64,000 bases of DNA from the NCBI GenBank assembly GCA_000337115.1, contig AOIR01000056.1:66104-130103 (forward strand), written 5' to 3'. This stretch comes from Natrinema thermotolerans DSM 11552. Its GTDB lineage: Archaea; Halobacteriota; Halobacteria; Halobacteriales; Natrialbaceae. The position numbers were made by a program, and so were the translations under genes. Under the pieces are notes generated by a model that did no database searches, was not told the origin of the DNA, and saw only the letters and a program-made list of their open reading frames with translations. Shown here piece by piece: positions 35,457-44,669 of this stretch (the first letter of the stretch is position 1; each line of letters opens with the position of its first letter).

Positions 35457-36953
35457 TCACGCGGATTCCCCGCCGTCCGGCTCGCCGCGTTTCGTGAACA
35501 GCCACTCGCTGGTCTGGGTGTAGGCCCCGACCGGGACCCCCGGCCGCGTCTCGATCGCCTCGAAGAAGCGGTTGGTGATCACCTCCTCGACGACGCTGAC
35601 GATCGACTCGATCTCCGCCTCGTCGTCGGCGCTGCCCAGAATGCCGATCTCGAGCTGTGCGCCGGCCATGTCGGCGTGGCCGCCGGCGCTGCCGATCCGG
35701 TCGAACGCGTCCCGGAGCGTCTCGCCGAGATCGACGTCGGCGGCCCGCGAGCGGGCCGACACGTAGACCATCTGATCGTTGAAGCCGAAGACGAGCGTCG
35801 TCTCGACGCCCTCCATCGCGAGCAGCTGGTCGGCGGCTTGGGGCAGCGCATCCCGGTCGCCGATCCGGCCGACGCTGGCCACCGCGACCGAGTCGCGCTG
35901 GATCCGGTTCTTGATCGCCCGCGCGATCGTCTCGAGGGTGTCGCCCTCGAGCGACGGCTGCTCGATCTGGCGCAGGACCGACGCGTCCGCGTGGGGCGAC
36001 AGCACCGACGCAGCCCGGAAGTCGGCGGGGGAGACCTCGCGGGTGAAGTCGTTCGTGTCGACACGGATGCCGTACAACAGTGCCGTCGCCGTCGACGGAT
36101 CGAATCCCAGATCGAACCGCTCGACGTACTCGGTCAGGACGGTACTGGTCGCGCCCGCACCCTGACGGAGGTCGACGAACTCGCCAGGCACCGGCCCGCG
36201 CGGCGGGTGATGGTCGATGACGATGTCGACGTGCAGTTCCGTCGGGAGCTGGTCGTTGACCCCCGGCCGGGAGTGGTCGACCAGCGCGAAGGCCGAATAC
36301 TCCTCGAGCGACTCCGTGGGTCCGAGGTTCCGCAGGTCCAACTCGAGTAAGTTGACCATCGCCCGGTTCTCCTGATGGGAGATGTCGCCGAAGTAGCAGG
36401 CGTCGGCCGGGACGCCGACGGACTCGGCGATGTCGGCCAGCGCGACCGCGCTGGCGATCGCGTCGGGATCGGGGTTGTCGTGGGCCATGACCGCGAGCCG
36501 GCCGTCGATCCCGGCAAGCTGGTCTCGGAGTTCGATCGCCGACTCGGCCGACGGGCTCGCCGCTTCCGCGAGGACCCACTCCGACAGCGCGCTCGCGGGG
36601 CCGACGACTCTGTCCGCGAGGGCGTCGAAGCGCTCGCGGTCCGCGGCCGTCGCGTTGCCGCCCAGATAGGCCACGATCGCGGCCCCGGGGAACCGATCGC
36701 GTGCGGCCTCGAGCGCGGCCCGGTTGACGTCGGTGCGGTCGCTGCCGACGAAGATCACGTCCGGTTGGTCGACGGCGGCGACGGTCGCTGGATCGCTCGG
36801 ATCACCGTCTCGAGCCGGGATGCTCTCGTCTCGCAGCGTTTCGACGACGCCCGCGTCGTCGGTGATGACGAGCAGTCGGCCGTCGCGCTCGGCGAGATGA
36901 TCGATGACTCCCCGACAGACGGAGCCGCAGCCGAGCACGAGCCGGAAACACAT
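35457..36953 (-). CDS. RCK-N plus DHH/DHHA1 phosphoesterase
   Basis: A 498-residue haloarchaeal fusion. The N-terminal Rossmann domain (LVLGCGSVCRGVIDHLAERD, about 3-125) is TrkA-N/RCK-like. Residues about 150-310 are a DHH phosphoesterase domain with metal ligands HDNPDPDAIAS and DHHPP (247-251), and residues 345-480 are DHHA1 ending in the GSAGGHADMAGA block. Related fusions degrade cyclic dinucleotides or nanoRNA; the RCK part suggests nucleotide control. It begins 46 bases after nuoN on the same strand and may be the last gene of that transcript. Confidence 0.86.
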   Translation of the reverse strand: MCFRLVLGCGSVCRGVIDHLAERDGRLLVITDDAGVVETLRDESIPARDGDPSDPATVAAVDQPDVIFVGSDRTDVNRAALEAARDRFPGAAIVAYLGGNATAADRERFDALADRVVGPASALSEWVLAEAASPSAESAIELRDQLAGIDGRLAVMAHDNPDPDAIASAVALADIAESVGVPADACYFGDISHQENRAMVNLLELDLRNLGPTESLEEYSAFALVDHSRPGVNDQLPTELHVDIVIDHHPPRGPVPGEFVDLRQGAGATSTVLTEYVERFDLGFDPSTATALLYGIRVDTNDFTREVSPADFRAASVLSPHADASVLRQIEQPSLEGDTLETIARAIKNRIQRDSVAVASVGRIGDRDALPQAADQLLAMEGVETTLVFGFNDQMVYVSARSRAADVDLGETLRDAFDRIGSAGGHADMAGAQLEIGILGSADDEAEIESIVSVVEEVITNRFFEAIETRPGVPVGAYTQTSEWLFTKRGEPDGGESA

Positions 36954-36999
36954 TTGTCGCGGCTTGCGACCCCGGCGGGTAAAAGCTACCGGGTGCGGC

Positions 37000-38526
37000 T
37001 CAGCCGACGACCGTCGCGGCCGCCTCGGTCGCGACGTCGGCGATCGGACCGAAGGCCGCGAGGATGACCGCGGTCACGACGGCGGCGGCGACGATCGCCG
37101 CGTAGAGGCCGGTCGGTTTCGCGAGCGTGTCCCGTTCGAGGAGCGGCTCCTCGATCCACAGCGCCTTGACCAGCCGGGAGTAGTAGTACAGCGAGAGCGT
37201 GCTGTTGATCACGAGCGCCGCGGCGGCGGCGAGCAGCGCCGTGTTCTCGGTGGCTGCCTCGATCGTGTGGCTGAACAGGAGGTACTTGCTCCCGAACCCG
37301 CCGAAGGGCGGGATGCCCGCGAGGCTGAACATGAAGACGGCCATCGCGGCGCAGGCGACCGGTGCCTGGGTCGCGAGCCCGTTGTAGTCCTCGAAGGTAC
37401 GGCCGACGCCCCAGTATTCGGCCAGCCCCACGAACAGGAACGCGCCCGTGTTCATGAAGCCATAGACCAGCAGGTGGATCATCGCCGCGCCCATGACGAG
37501 GTCGCCCGACGACGTCGAGAGCGCCGCCAGTCCGATCAGCACGTAGCCCGCGTGGCCGATCGAGGAGTAAGCGAGCATCCGCTTGACGTTCTCCTGGGTC
37601 GCCGCCGCGAAGTTGCCGAGCGTCATCGTGACGATCGCCAGGATGACGAACGCCCACGTCCAGTCGACGCCGATCACCGCCGTCGTCGCCTCGAGCGGGA
37701 ACGCGGTCGTGAACACGCGGAAGGCGAGTACGAAGCCGGCGGCCTTCGAGGCCGAGGAGAGGAACGCCGAGATCGGCGCGGGCGCGCCCTCGTAGGCCTC
37801 GGGGGCCCAGAAGTGGAACGGGACGCTGGCGGTCTTGAACGCGACGCCGCCGATCAGCATCAGGATGCCCAGTCCGAGCAGGCCGCCCATCTCGCCGGCC
37901 GCGTCGAGGTTCGCCGCGATCGCCTCGAGCTGCAAGGAGCCGGTCGCGCCGTAGACCAGGCTGACGCCGTAGACGAAGATCGCCGACGACAGCGCGCCGA
38001 TCAGGAAGTACTTCAGGCCGGCTTCGACGCTGCCACGGTTGTCCTTCAAGATCGCAACCAGGGCGTACGACGGCAGGCTCGTCAGCTCGAGTGCGATGAA
38101 GACCGTCACGAGGCTGTTCGAGACGGCCATCATCGACATTCCGGTTGCCGCGAGGACCAGCAGCGAGTAGTACTCGGCCTGGTAGGTGTGGTCCTGCAGG
38201 TAGTCGTGGCTCGCGACCGCGACTAAGGCGGTGACGATCGCCACGACGATCATGAAGAACAGCGCTAGCTGGTCGACGACGAACTGGCCGTCCATGATGT
38301 CGATGACGCCGTAGTTCTCGATCCCCGTCGCACCGACGCCCGCGGCGGCGTACCAGACGGCGACGGCCAGCGAGGCCAACGCGCCGATAACGGTCGTCCC
38401 GGAGAGGACGGTTCGGTTCGTCGAGTGCGGGTTGATGCTGTCGAATAGGAACAGCACGAGCGCCGTCGCGGCGAGTATCAGTGCCGGTGCGAGCGCCAGC
38501 CACTGGGGGAGGTCGATGACCGCCAT
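37000..38526 (-). CDS. nuoN: NADH-quinone oxidoreductase subunit N
   Basis: A 508-residue multi-pass antiporter-like subunit of complex I with 13-14 hydrophobic segments. Characteristic blocks are the helix with GLKYFLIGALSSAIFVYGVSL, the HFWAPEAYEGAPAP loop and SKAAGFVLAFR, which bear the conserved proton-channel lysines and glutamate. It is the last nuo gene of the operon; its ATG overlaps the nuoM stop by one base (TGATG). It would pump protons or sodium coupled to quinone reduction. Confidence 0.94.
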   Translation of the reverse strand: MAVIDLPQWLALAPALILAATALVLFLFDSINPHSTNRTVLSGTTVIGALASLAVAVWYAAAGVGATGIENYGVIDIMDGQFVVDQLALFFMIVVAIVTALVAVASHDYLQDHTYQAEYYSLLVLAATGMSMMAVSNSLVTVFIALELTSLPSYALVAILKDNRGSVEAGLKYFLIGALSSAIFVYGVSLVYGATGSLQLEAIAANLDAAGEMGGLLGLGILMLIGGVAFKTASVPFHFWAPEAYEGAPAPISAFLSSASKAAGFVLAFRVFTTAFPLEATTAVIGVDWTWAFVILAIVTMTLGNFAAATQENVKRMLAYSSIGHAGYVLIGLAALSTSSGDLVMGAAMIHLLVYGFMNTGAFLFVGLAEYWGVGRTFEDYNGLATQAPVACAAMAVFMFSLAGIPPFGGFGSKYLLFSHTIEAATENTALLAAAAALVINSTLSLYYYSRLVKALWIEEPLLERDTLAKPTGLYAAIVAAAVVTAVILAAFGPIADVATEAAATVVG

Positions 38527-40049
38527 CAGAGGTCACCTCCCTGGACGATCGGATCGATTGCGTCGGTTATCATGTCGAAGATCAGGTCGGGGGCCACGCC
38601 AAGCAGGACGACGAGTCCGAGCAACACGAGCAGCGACGCGACGTCGTGAACCGGGGCGCGGCCGACCTCATAGTCGGTTTCGAGTCGATACGGGCCGAAG
38701 ACGGTCCGCTGGAGCGCGAAGAGGAGATAGCCCGCGACGATGACGATGCCGAACATCGCCAGCGAGGTAAACAGCGCCGAGTACGACAGCAGCTCGGAGC
38801 CGAAGGAGCCGAAGAAGATGAAGTACTCGGCGGCGAAGCCGCTCATCAGCGGGAGTCCCATGTAGCCGAACGCGCCGGCGATCAGCACGCCGACCGCGAT
38901 CGGCATTCGGTCTGCCAGCCCGGACATGTCGGTGACCATCCGCGTGTGGGTCGCGTTGTAGATGACCCCGACGGCCATGAACATCAGTCCGGAGATCAGC
39001 CCGTGGGAGATCATCTGGAAGGTCGCACCGCCGACCCCGAACTGAGTGTACGCGACCAGCCCGAGGATGACATAGCCCATCGACGACACGGAGGAGTAGG
39101 CGACGATCCGTTTCAGGTCGGTCTGGGCAAGCGCCAGCATCGCGCCGTAGATGACGCTGATGACGGCGATCGCCGCGATCGGCACCGCGTAGGCCTCGAC
39201 CTGGTCGGGGAACATCGTGAAGTTGAACCGCAACAGCGCGTAGGTCCCCATCTTCAGCAGGACGCCGGCCAGCAGGATCGAGGCCGGCGTCGGTGCCTCG
39301 ACGTGGGCGTCGGGCAGCCACGTGTGGAACGGCACGATCGGCACTTTCACCGCGAAGCCGAGGAACAGGCCGATGAAGACGACCGACGCGAGGGTCGTTC
39401 CGCTGAGACCGAACAGGCCGTCGGGCCCGCCCTCGAGCATCGCGGTCGCGACCTCCGGCAGTGCGAAGGAGGTCACGTCGCCCAGTCCGAAGACCAGCGC
39501 GACGAAGGAGCCGAACATGACCAGCGACGCCACGTTCGTGTAGACGAAGAACTTGATCGCGGCGTACTTCCGGCGCGGGCCGCCCCAGATCCCGATCAGC
39601 AGGTACATCGGGATCAGGACCGCCTCCCAGAAGACGAACCAGAGGAAGAAGTCAAGCGCCGAGAAGACGCCGATCAGCATCGCCTCGATGAACAGGATCA
39701 GTCCGTAGAACTGCGACTGGCGTTCGTCGATCGGGGTCCACGAGCTGACGATCGCGAGCGTACAGAGGATCGTCGTCAGGACGACCAGCGGCAGGCTGAT
39801 CCCGTCGAGGCCGACGAACCACGAAATCGAGTAGTCGCCGATCTCGAGCCAGGCCGCCTGTGATTCGAAGGCGAGTTCGCCGCCCCGGAGGGCGTTCCCG
39901 CTGCCGTCGAAGGCCCCGAACAGCCACAGCGATAGGGCCGCCGGCACGAGGCTGATCGCGAAGGCCAGCTTGCCGGCGATGCGATTCGGCGCGACGAACG
40001 TAACGAGCGCGCCGATCAGTGCGACCGCGATCAGTGCTTCGATCATCAT
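38526..40049 (-). CDS. nuoM: NADH-quinone oxidoreductase subunit M
   Basis: A 507-residue membrane subunit of the antiporter type with about 14 helices; the start at 40049 (MMIEALIAVALIG) overlaps the nuoL stop as ATGA. Motifs include WFVFWEAVLIPMYLLIG with the conserved glutamate, FHTWLPDAHVEAPTPAS and GAMLALAQTDLKRIVAYSSV. It occupies the middle of the membrane arm and takes part in ion translocation. Coupled to nuoN at its 3' end. Confidence 0.94.
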   Translation of the reverse strand: MMIEALIAVALIGALVTFVAPNRIAGKLAFAISLVPAALSLWLFGAFDGSGNALRGGELAFESQAAWLEIGDYSISWFVGLDGISLPLVVLTTILCTLAIVSSWTPIDERQSQFYGLILFIEAMLIGVFSALDFFLWFVFWEAVLIPMYLLIGIWGGPRRKYAAIKFFVYTNVASLVMFGSFVALVFGLGDVTSFALPEVATAMLEGGPDGLFGLSGTTLASVVFIGLFLGFAVKVPIVPFHTWLPDAHVEAPTPASILLAGVLLKMGTYALLRFNFTMFPDQVEAYAVPIAAIAVISVIYGAMLALAQTDLKRIVAYSSVSSMGYVILGLVAYTQFGVGGATFQMISHGLISGLMFMAVGVIYNATHTRMVTDMSGLADRMPIAVGVLIAGAFGYMGLPLMSGFAAEYFIFFGSFGSELLSYSALFTSLAMFGIVIVAGYLLFALQRTVFGPYRLETDYEVGRAPVHDVASLLVLLGLVVLLGVAPDLIFDMITDAIDPIVQGGDL

Positions 40050-42103
40050 GCGAACCACCCTCCGAGATAGCCGAGGACGAGCAGTAAGGCGATGAACCCG
40101 CCCACCAACAGCGCCGCGTAGTTAGTCACGATACCCGTTTGGATCCGTTTCACCCAGTCGCTGCCGAACAGGCTGATCTGTGAGGTGCCGTTGACCACGC
40201 CGTCGATGACGGTCTGGTCGAACCGGTCGGCTGCCCGCGCCAGCGGCAGGGTGAAGCCTTCGGCGAGCCAGACCTGATACTCGTCCTGGTAGTAGTTGCT
40301 TTTGAGGACGCTGTAGGCGCCGCCGAGTTTCGTCGTGTGGCGGTCCGGGTCGGGCACGTTGTACAGCGTGTGTGCCGTGAACGCGCCGGCAAGTGCGAGC
40401 CCAAGCGAGAGCCCAGCACTCAGCAGCATCGTCGTCGTCTCGGAGCCGATGTAGGATTCTTCGAAGGCCATCTCGGCGACCGTCTCGTGGTAGTGGTGGT
40501 AGGTCAGTCCCTCGACGTAGCCGTACTCGCCGTCGAGCCAGAACTCGAGGAACGTGATGTCGACCCCCGCGAGCTTCGCGATCGGGGCCATGTTCACGAG
40601 GCCAGCGACGGCGGCAAGGGTCCCGAGCGCGAGCAGCGGGACCTTGACCGCCCACCCAACCGGGTGGGGGTCCTCGGCGGTGTCGGACCGGGGTTCGCCG
40701 TGGAAGGTCAGGAAGACCATCCGGAACGTGTAGAAGCCGGTGAAGAACACGGCCACCAGTCCCATCGCGTAGGCCGCGAGGATGACTGGTTCGGAGAGGC
40801 CGACGGCCAGCGCGTCGAACAGCACCTCGTCTTTCGACCAGAAGCCGGAGAACGGGACGATCCCTGCGAGCGCGAGCGCGCCAGCGAGGAACGTGTAGTA
40901 GACGACGGGCGCTTTGTCTTTCAGGCCGCCCATCTTCCACATGTCCTGTTCGTGGTGCATCAGAATGATGACCGCGCCGGCACCGAGGAACAGTAAGGCC
41001 TTGAAGAAGGCGTGGTTCATCAGGTGGAAGACGCCGGCGACGTAGCCGCCGACGCCCAGTCCGAGCATCATGTAGCCGTACTGGCTGATCGTCGAGTAGG
41101 CAAGCACCTGCTTGACGTCGTCTTTGACGACGGCCATCGTCGCCGCGAACAGGGCGGTGAAGCCGCCGACGAAGGCGATGATCGAGAGTGCGGTCGGCGA
41201 GAGCGCGTAGTAGCCGAACATCCGGGCGACCAGGTAGACCCCGGCCGCGACCATCGTCGCCGCGTGGATGAGCGCGGAGACGGTGGTCGGACCCTCCATC
41301 GCGTCGGGCAGCCAGGTGTGGAAGGGGAACTGCGCGGACTTGCCCAGCACGCCGCCCAGCACGAGCAGTCCGGTGATCGTCACCCAGGTCTGGGCGTCGA
41401 AGCCGAACAGCGTCGCGCCGTCCTCGATCGCCGTCTCGGCGGCCGTGACGAACGAGCCCTCGCCGGCGAAGCCGACCGTGCCGAACGTCGCCGCGATGGC
41501 GACGACCCCGATCAGGAAGAAGTAGTCACCGAAGCGGGTGACCAGGAACGCCTTCTTCGCGGCCGAAGGGGCCGATTCCGTGCGGAACCAGAATCCGATC
41601 AGCAGGTACGAACAGAGGCCGACGAGTTCGAAGAACATGAACGCCATCAGCAGATTGTCCGCGAAGACGAACGCGAGCATGCTGAAGGTAAAGAGCCCGA
41701 GTTCGGCGTAGTACCGCCGCAGCCCGGTCTCCCCTTCGGCGTTCATGTAGCCGAGGCTGAAGACGTGGACGAGCAGGGCGACCAGCGAGACGATCACCAG
41801 CATGAGCGCCGAGAGCGGATCGATCAGGATCCCGAACGTAAAGGCGATCGTCTCCGCGCCGGTTTCGCTCGCCGCTGCGCCGGCCGTCCACTCGTACAGT
41901 TCCGTGTGATGTGCGTCGCCGCCCGCGACGGCCGCGGCCATCACCAGCGAGACGACGAGCGACCCGCCGGTCGCGATGATGCCCGGCAGCGCGCCCTTCT
42001 TCGGCAAGTGCTTCCCGAACAGGAGCGTGATCACGAACGCCACGAGCGGGAACACTGCGATCGCCGGTGCGAATCCGAACGGTCCTGTTGCTGTTGCTGC
42101 CAT
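40046..42103 (-). CDS. nuoL: NADH-quinone oxidoreductase subunit L
   Basis: A 685-residue, largest antiporter-like subunit at the distal end of the membrane arm. It carries FFELVGLCSYLLIGFW, FPFHTWLPDAMEGPTTVSAL, LIHAATMVAAGVYL and MNHAFFKALLFLGAGAVI, and the long C-terminal amphipathic helix region expected for NuoL (after residue 560). Its start lies one base after the nuoK stop. Haloarchaeal proteins often show the acidic loop before the last helices, as here. Confidence 0.95.
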   Translation of the reverse strand: MAATATGPFGFAPAIAVFPLVAFVITLLFGKHLPKKGALPGIIATGGSLVVSLVMAAAVAGGDAHHTELYEWTAGAAASETGAETIAFTFGILIDPLSALMLVIVSLVALLVHVFSLGYMNAEGETGLRRYYAELGLFTFSMLAFVFADNLLMAFMFFELVGLCSYLLIGFWFRTESAPSAAKKAFLVTRFGDYFFLIGVVAIAATFGTVGFAGEGSFVTAAETAIEDGATLFGFDAQTWVTITGLLVLGGVLGKSAQFPFHTWLPDAMEGPTTVSALIHAATMVAAGVYLVARMFGYYALSPTALSIIAFVGGFTALFAATMAVVKDDVKQVLAYSTISQYGYMMLGLGVGGYVAGVFHLMNHAFFKALLFLGAGAVIILMHHEQDMWKMGGLKDKAPVVYYTFLAGALALAGIVPFSGFWSKDEVLFDALAVGLSEPVILAAYAMGLVAVFFTGFYTFRMVFLTFHGEPRSDTAEDPHPVGWAVKVPLLALGTLAAVAGLVNMAPIAKLAGVDITFLEFWLDGEYGYVEGLTYHHYHETVAEMAFEESYIGSETTTMLLSAGLSLGLALAGAFTAHTLYNVPDPDRHTTKLGGAYSVLKSNYYQDEYQVWLAEGFTLPLARAADRFDQTVIDGVVNGTSQISLFGSDWVKRIQTGIVTNYAALLVGGFIALLLVLGYLGGWFA

Positions 42104-42104
42104 C

Positions 42105-42410
42105 TTACCACCTCATCGTCGTCGGTACCGTGACGTCGACGTCACGGAAGTTGCGATACAGCACCAGAATGATCCCGAGCCCGACGGCCACCTCGGCAGC
42201 GGCCAGCGCCATCGTAAACAGCGCGAACAGCTGGCCGGTGAGGTTGCCGTGATAGAACGCGAACGCGATCAAGTTGATATTTGCCGCGTTCAGCATCAAC
42301 TCGACGGACATCAGGAACAACAGTGCGTTACGACGCGTCAGGACGCCGAAGAGACCGATACAGAACACCGCCATCGACAGCAGGACGTAGTACTGTACGT
42401 CGACGGTCAT
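42105..42410 (-). CDS. nuoK: NADH-quinone oxidoreductase subunit K
   Basis: A 101-residue subunit with three hydrophobic helices. The block LTRRNALLFLMSVELMLNAANINLIAF holds the two conserved membrane glutamate positions (Glu in SVELM and, in the third helix, AAAEVAVGLGIIL). Its ATG overlaps the nuoJ2 stop as ATGA. It sits next to NuoJ in the membrane arm. Confidence 0.93.
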   Translation of the reverse strand: MTVDVQYYVLLSMAVFCIGLFGVLTRRNALLFLMSVELMLNAANINLIAFAFYHGNLTGQLFALFTMALAAAEVAVGLGIILVLYRNFRDVDVTVPTTMRW

Positions 42411-42802
42411 CGATCCTCACCTCCGGACTCCGTGCCACCATCGGCGACGGCCGGCTCCGGCGTCTCGCTCGAGGCCTCGTCCGCACTCGAGAGCGCGGAC
42501 ACGGGTTCGCCGCCCTCCTCGCGTTTCGCGAGGACGAGCGAGGCGTCGAGCGCGGCGTCGAGCGCGACGGCGACGAGCAAGACGGCGGCGAGGAACGGTT
42601 CGGTCCCGCCGACCGTTTGCAGTTCGTCGTAGCCGAAGAGTGCGTAGCCGAGTTCGGCCGTAACCGAGATCCCCTCGGGGAACCCTTCCATGCCGCCGAA
42701 CGAGGCGTTGAGTGTAATCAACGCCATCACGGCGAACAGTCCGACGGCGAGTAGCCCCGGGACCAGCGTCTTTCCGAGTCGGAGTTTCGGGCCGGTCGTC
42801 AT
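42407..42802 (-). CDS. nuoJ2: NuoJ C-terminal half (split subunit)
   Basis: A 131-residue membrane protein corresponding to the second half of NuoJ in a lineage where the gene is split. Two hydrophobic segments (TLVPGLLAVGLFAVMALITL and EPFLAAVLLVAVALDAALDASLVLAKR) flank a soluble loop, and the tail is disordered and acidic. ATGA overlaps link it to nuoJ1 upstream and nuoK downstream. With nuoJ1 it would supply one full NuoJ in complex I. Confidence 0.8.
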   Translation of the reverse strand: MTTGPKLRLGKTLVPGLLAVGLFAVMALITLNASFGGMEGFPEGISVTAELGYALFGYDELQTVGGTEPFLAAVLLVAVALDAALDASLVLAKREEGGEPVSALSSADEASSETPEPAVADGGTESGGEDR

Positions 42803-43071
42803 GCCTGTACCACCTCGTCCGTCTCGGTGTCGTCGCGCTGGGTCAGCATGACGGCGAACGTGATGAGGACGAGGACCCCGCCGACGTAGACGAGGACCTG
42901 CATCATGGCGACGAACTCGGCCGCCAGCATCACGTAGTGGACCGCCACGCTGAGCAGCGCCACGCCCAGCAGGAGCGCCGAATGCCACGGGTCCTGCATG
43001 AGCACGACACCCACCGCGCTGGCCAGCGTCACCCCGGCGAACAGCGCGAACGCGATCAGCTCGTAGTTCAT
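42799..43071 (-). CDS. nuoJ1: NuoJ N-terminal half (split subunit)
   Basis: A 90-residue protein with three hydrophobic helices and the NuoJ block AAEFVAMMQVLVYVGGVLVLITFAVML, the pi-bulge helix of the family. It covers the N-terminal part of NuoJ, and the ATGA overlap with the following gene shows that the two halves are translated together. It begins 41 bases after the nuoI stop, the largest gap inside the operon. Confidence 0.85.
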   Translation of the reverse strand: MNYELIAFALFAGVTLASAVGVVLMQDPWHSALLLGVALLSVAVHYVMLAAEFVAMMQVLVYVGGVLVLITFAVMLTQRDDTETDEVVQA

Positions 43072-43112
43072 GGTTGTGTTGATAGTGCCCGTTTACGGGA
43101 CGGGCGGACCCG

Positions 43113-43574
43113 TTACTGGTAGTCGACCTCCCCCTCGCCTTCACCGACCCACGCGCCGCGATCGGGTTCGCGGGAGGCGAGCGGGTCGATGTCCTTGTAC
43201 CACGGGACGGCCTTCAACTGCTCTTTGTTGTAGACGAAGTCGTGTTTCGTGTCCGCGGTGAACTCGAAGTTCTCCGTCAGGAGGATGGCGTCGACGGGGC
43301 AGACTTCCTCACAGAGCCGACAGTAGATACACTGTCCGATATGGAGGTTGTACTGTTCGCCCTGTCGCTGATCGTTCGTCACGATCTGAATCGTGTCGTT
43401 CGGACAGACGTTCTCACACTGGCGACACCAGATACACCGCTCCTGACTGAACTTGTGGACGCCGCGAAAGCGCGGCGAGACGTCCGGTGCGGTCTCCGGG
43501 TACTCCACCGTGAATGTGGAGCCGTCCAGTGCGTGTTTCATCGTCGTTGCCATCGATTTGAGTATCCCGATCAT
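43113..43574 (-). CDS. nuoI: NADH-quinone oxidoreductase subunit I
   Basis: A 153-residue ferredoxin-like subunit of the peripheral arm. Two [4Fe-4S] motifs are visible: CIWCRQCENVCP and CIYCRLCEEVCP, which hold clusters N6a and N6b between the entry module and NuoB. The N-terminus has an amphipathic membrane-associated helix (MIGILKSMATTMKHAL), and the C-terminus is haloarchaeal-acidic. Its ATGA start overlaps the nuoH stop. Confidence 0.94.
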   Translation of the reverse strand: MIGILKSMATTMKHALDGSTFTVEYPETAPDVSPRFRGVHKFSQERCIWCRQCENVCPNDTIQIVTNDQRQGEQYNLHIGQCIYCRLCEEVCPVDAILLTENFEFTADTKHDFVYNKEQLKAVPWYKDIDPLASREPDRGAWVGEGEGEVDYQ

Positions 43575-44668
43575 GCTATCAGCCCCACGATTACCGCGGT
43601 CAAGACGAGATTGGCGAAGGCCAACACGAGCAGGCCCTTCCAGCCGATCTCGATCAGTTGGTCGATTCGAACCCGTGGCACCGCCGAGCGCAGCCACTGG
43701 GTCGCGAAGAACACCGCCCAGATCTTGATGATGAACCAGACGATGCCCGGCAGGACGGGGCCGGCCGGGCCGCCGAGGAAGATCGTCGCGATGATCGCCC
43801 CGCCGAGGAAGATGTGGAGGAACTCCCCGAGGTAGATCAGCACGAAGTAGACCGAGGAGTACTCGGTCTGGTAGCCGGCGACGATCTCGGTCGGTGCCTC
43901 CGGCGTGTCGAAGGGGTTGCGACCGACCTCCGCGAAGTTCGCCACCAGAAAGAGGACGAACGCGAAGGGGTTGATCAGCGCGTACCACGTCGGGATGTCG
44001 ATCCCGGCGATCGTCACGAGCGTTTCGTGTTGCTCGGCGACGATCGTCCCCATCTGCAGCGACCCCGAGAAGATCACGACCGACATCCCGGTGATGACCA
44101 GCGGGATCTCGTAGGCGACGTTCTGTGCCACCGCCCGGAGCCCGCCGAGCATCGAGTACTTGTTCGCCGACGCGTAGCCGGCCATCACCAGGCCCAGACT
44201 CGCGATCCCCGAGACGGCGAAGACGTACGCCAGTCCGACTTCGGGGTCCGCGAGGTGGATCCCGTTACCCATCGGGATGACGGCAAAGCCCAAAAGCGCC
44301 GACGACGCGACGACGATCGGCGCAAGGTCGTAGGCCGGGCGGTCGGCGTTCTCCGGGATGACCAGTTCCTTCGACAGGAGCCGGACAGCGTCGGCGACGA
44401 TGATGAAGAGGCCGGCCGGCCCGAGCCGGTTGACCGCGATCCGGTCGGTGAATGCGGCGGTGATCTTTCGCTTCGCCCACGGCCCCGCGACGCCGGTCAT
44501 CGCCAGCATCAGGTTCCCGATGAGGAAGGCCGCGAGGAAGGCCGCGAGCAACTCGCCGCCGAGCCCGAACCCGTCAAGGCCGGTCAGCTCGCCGATCCGT
44601 TCGGGGAGCAAGACCGTGTCCTGCAGCGGCAGCGCCGGCGTCGCGGTCGCTGTCTGTGTGCCGGGCAT
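43571..44668 (-). CDS. nuoH: NADH-quinone oxidoreductase subunit H
   Basis: A 365-residue membrane subunit that forms the quinone-entry site with NuoB and NuoD. About eight hydrophobic helices and the conserved segments RLGPAGLFIIVADAVRLLSKE, YASANKYSMLGGLRAVAQ and AEVGRNPFDTPEAPTEIVAG are present. The start at 44668 (MPGTQTATATPAL) is chosen over the ATG 42 bases upstream. It sits one base after the nuoCD stop. Confidence 0.94.
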   Translation of the reverse strand: MPGTQTATATPALPLQDTVLLPERIGELTGLDGFGLGGELLAAFLAAFLIGNLMLAMTGVAGPWAKRKITAAFTDRIAVNRLGPAGLFIIVADAVRLLSKELVIPENADRPAYDLAPIVVASSALLGFAVIPMGNGIHLADPEVGLAYVFAVSGIASLGLVMAGYASANKYSMLGGLRAVAQNVAYEIPLVITGMSVVIFSGSLQMGTIVAEQHETLVTIAGIDIPTWYALINPFAFVLFLVANFAEVGRNPFDTPEAPTEIVAGYQTEYSSVYFVLIYLGEFLHIFLGGAIIATIFLGGPAGPVLPGIVWFIIKIWAVFFATQWLRSAVPRVRIDQLIEIGWKGLLVLAFANLVLTAVIVGLIA

Positions 44669-44669
44669 A

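Noticed and set aside
36904-38226. 440-codon plus-strand frame opposite nuoN
   Set aside because: No domain or codon pattern of its own; antisense to nuoN.
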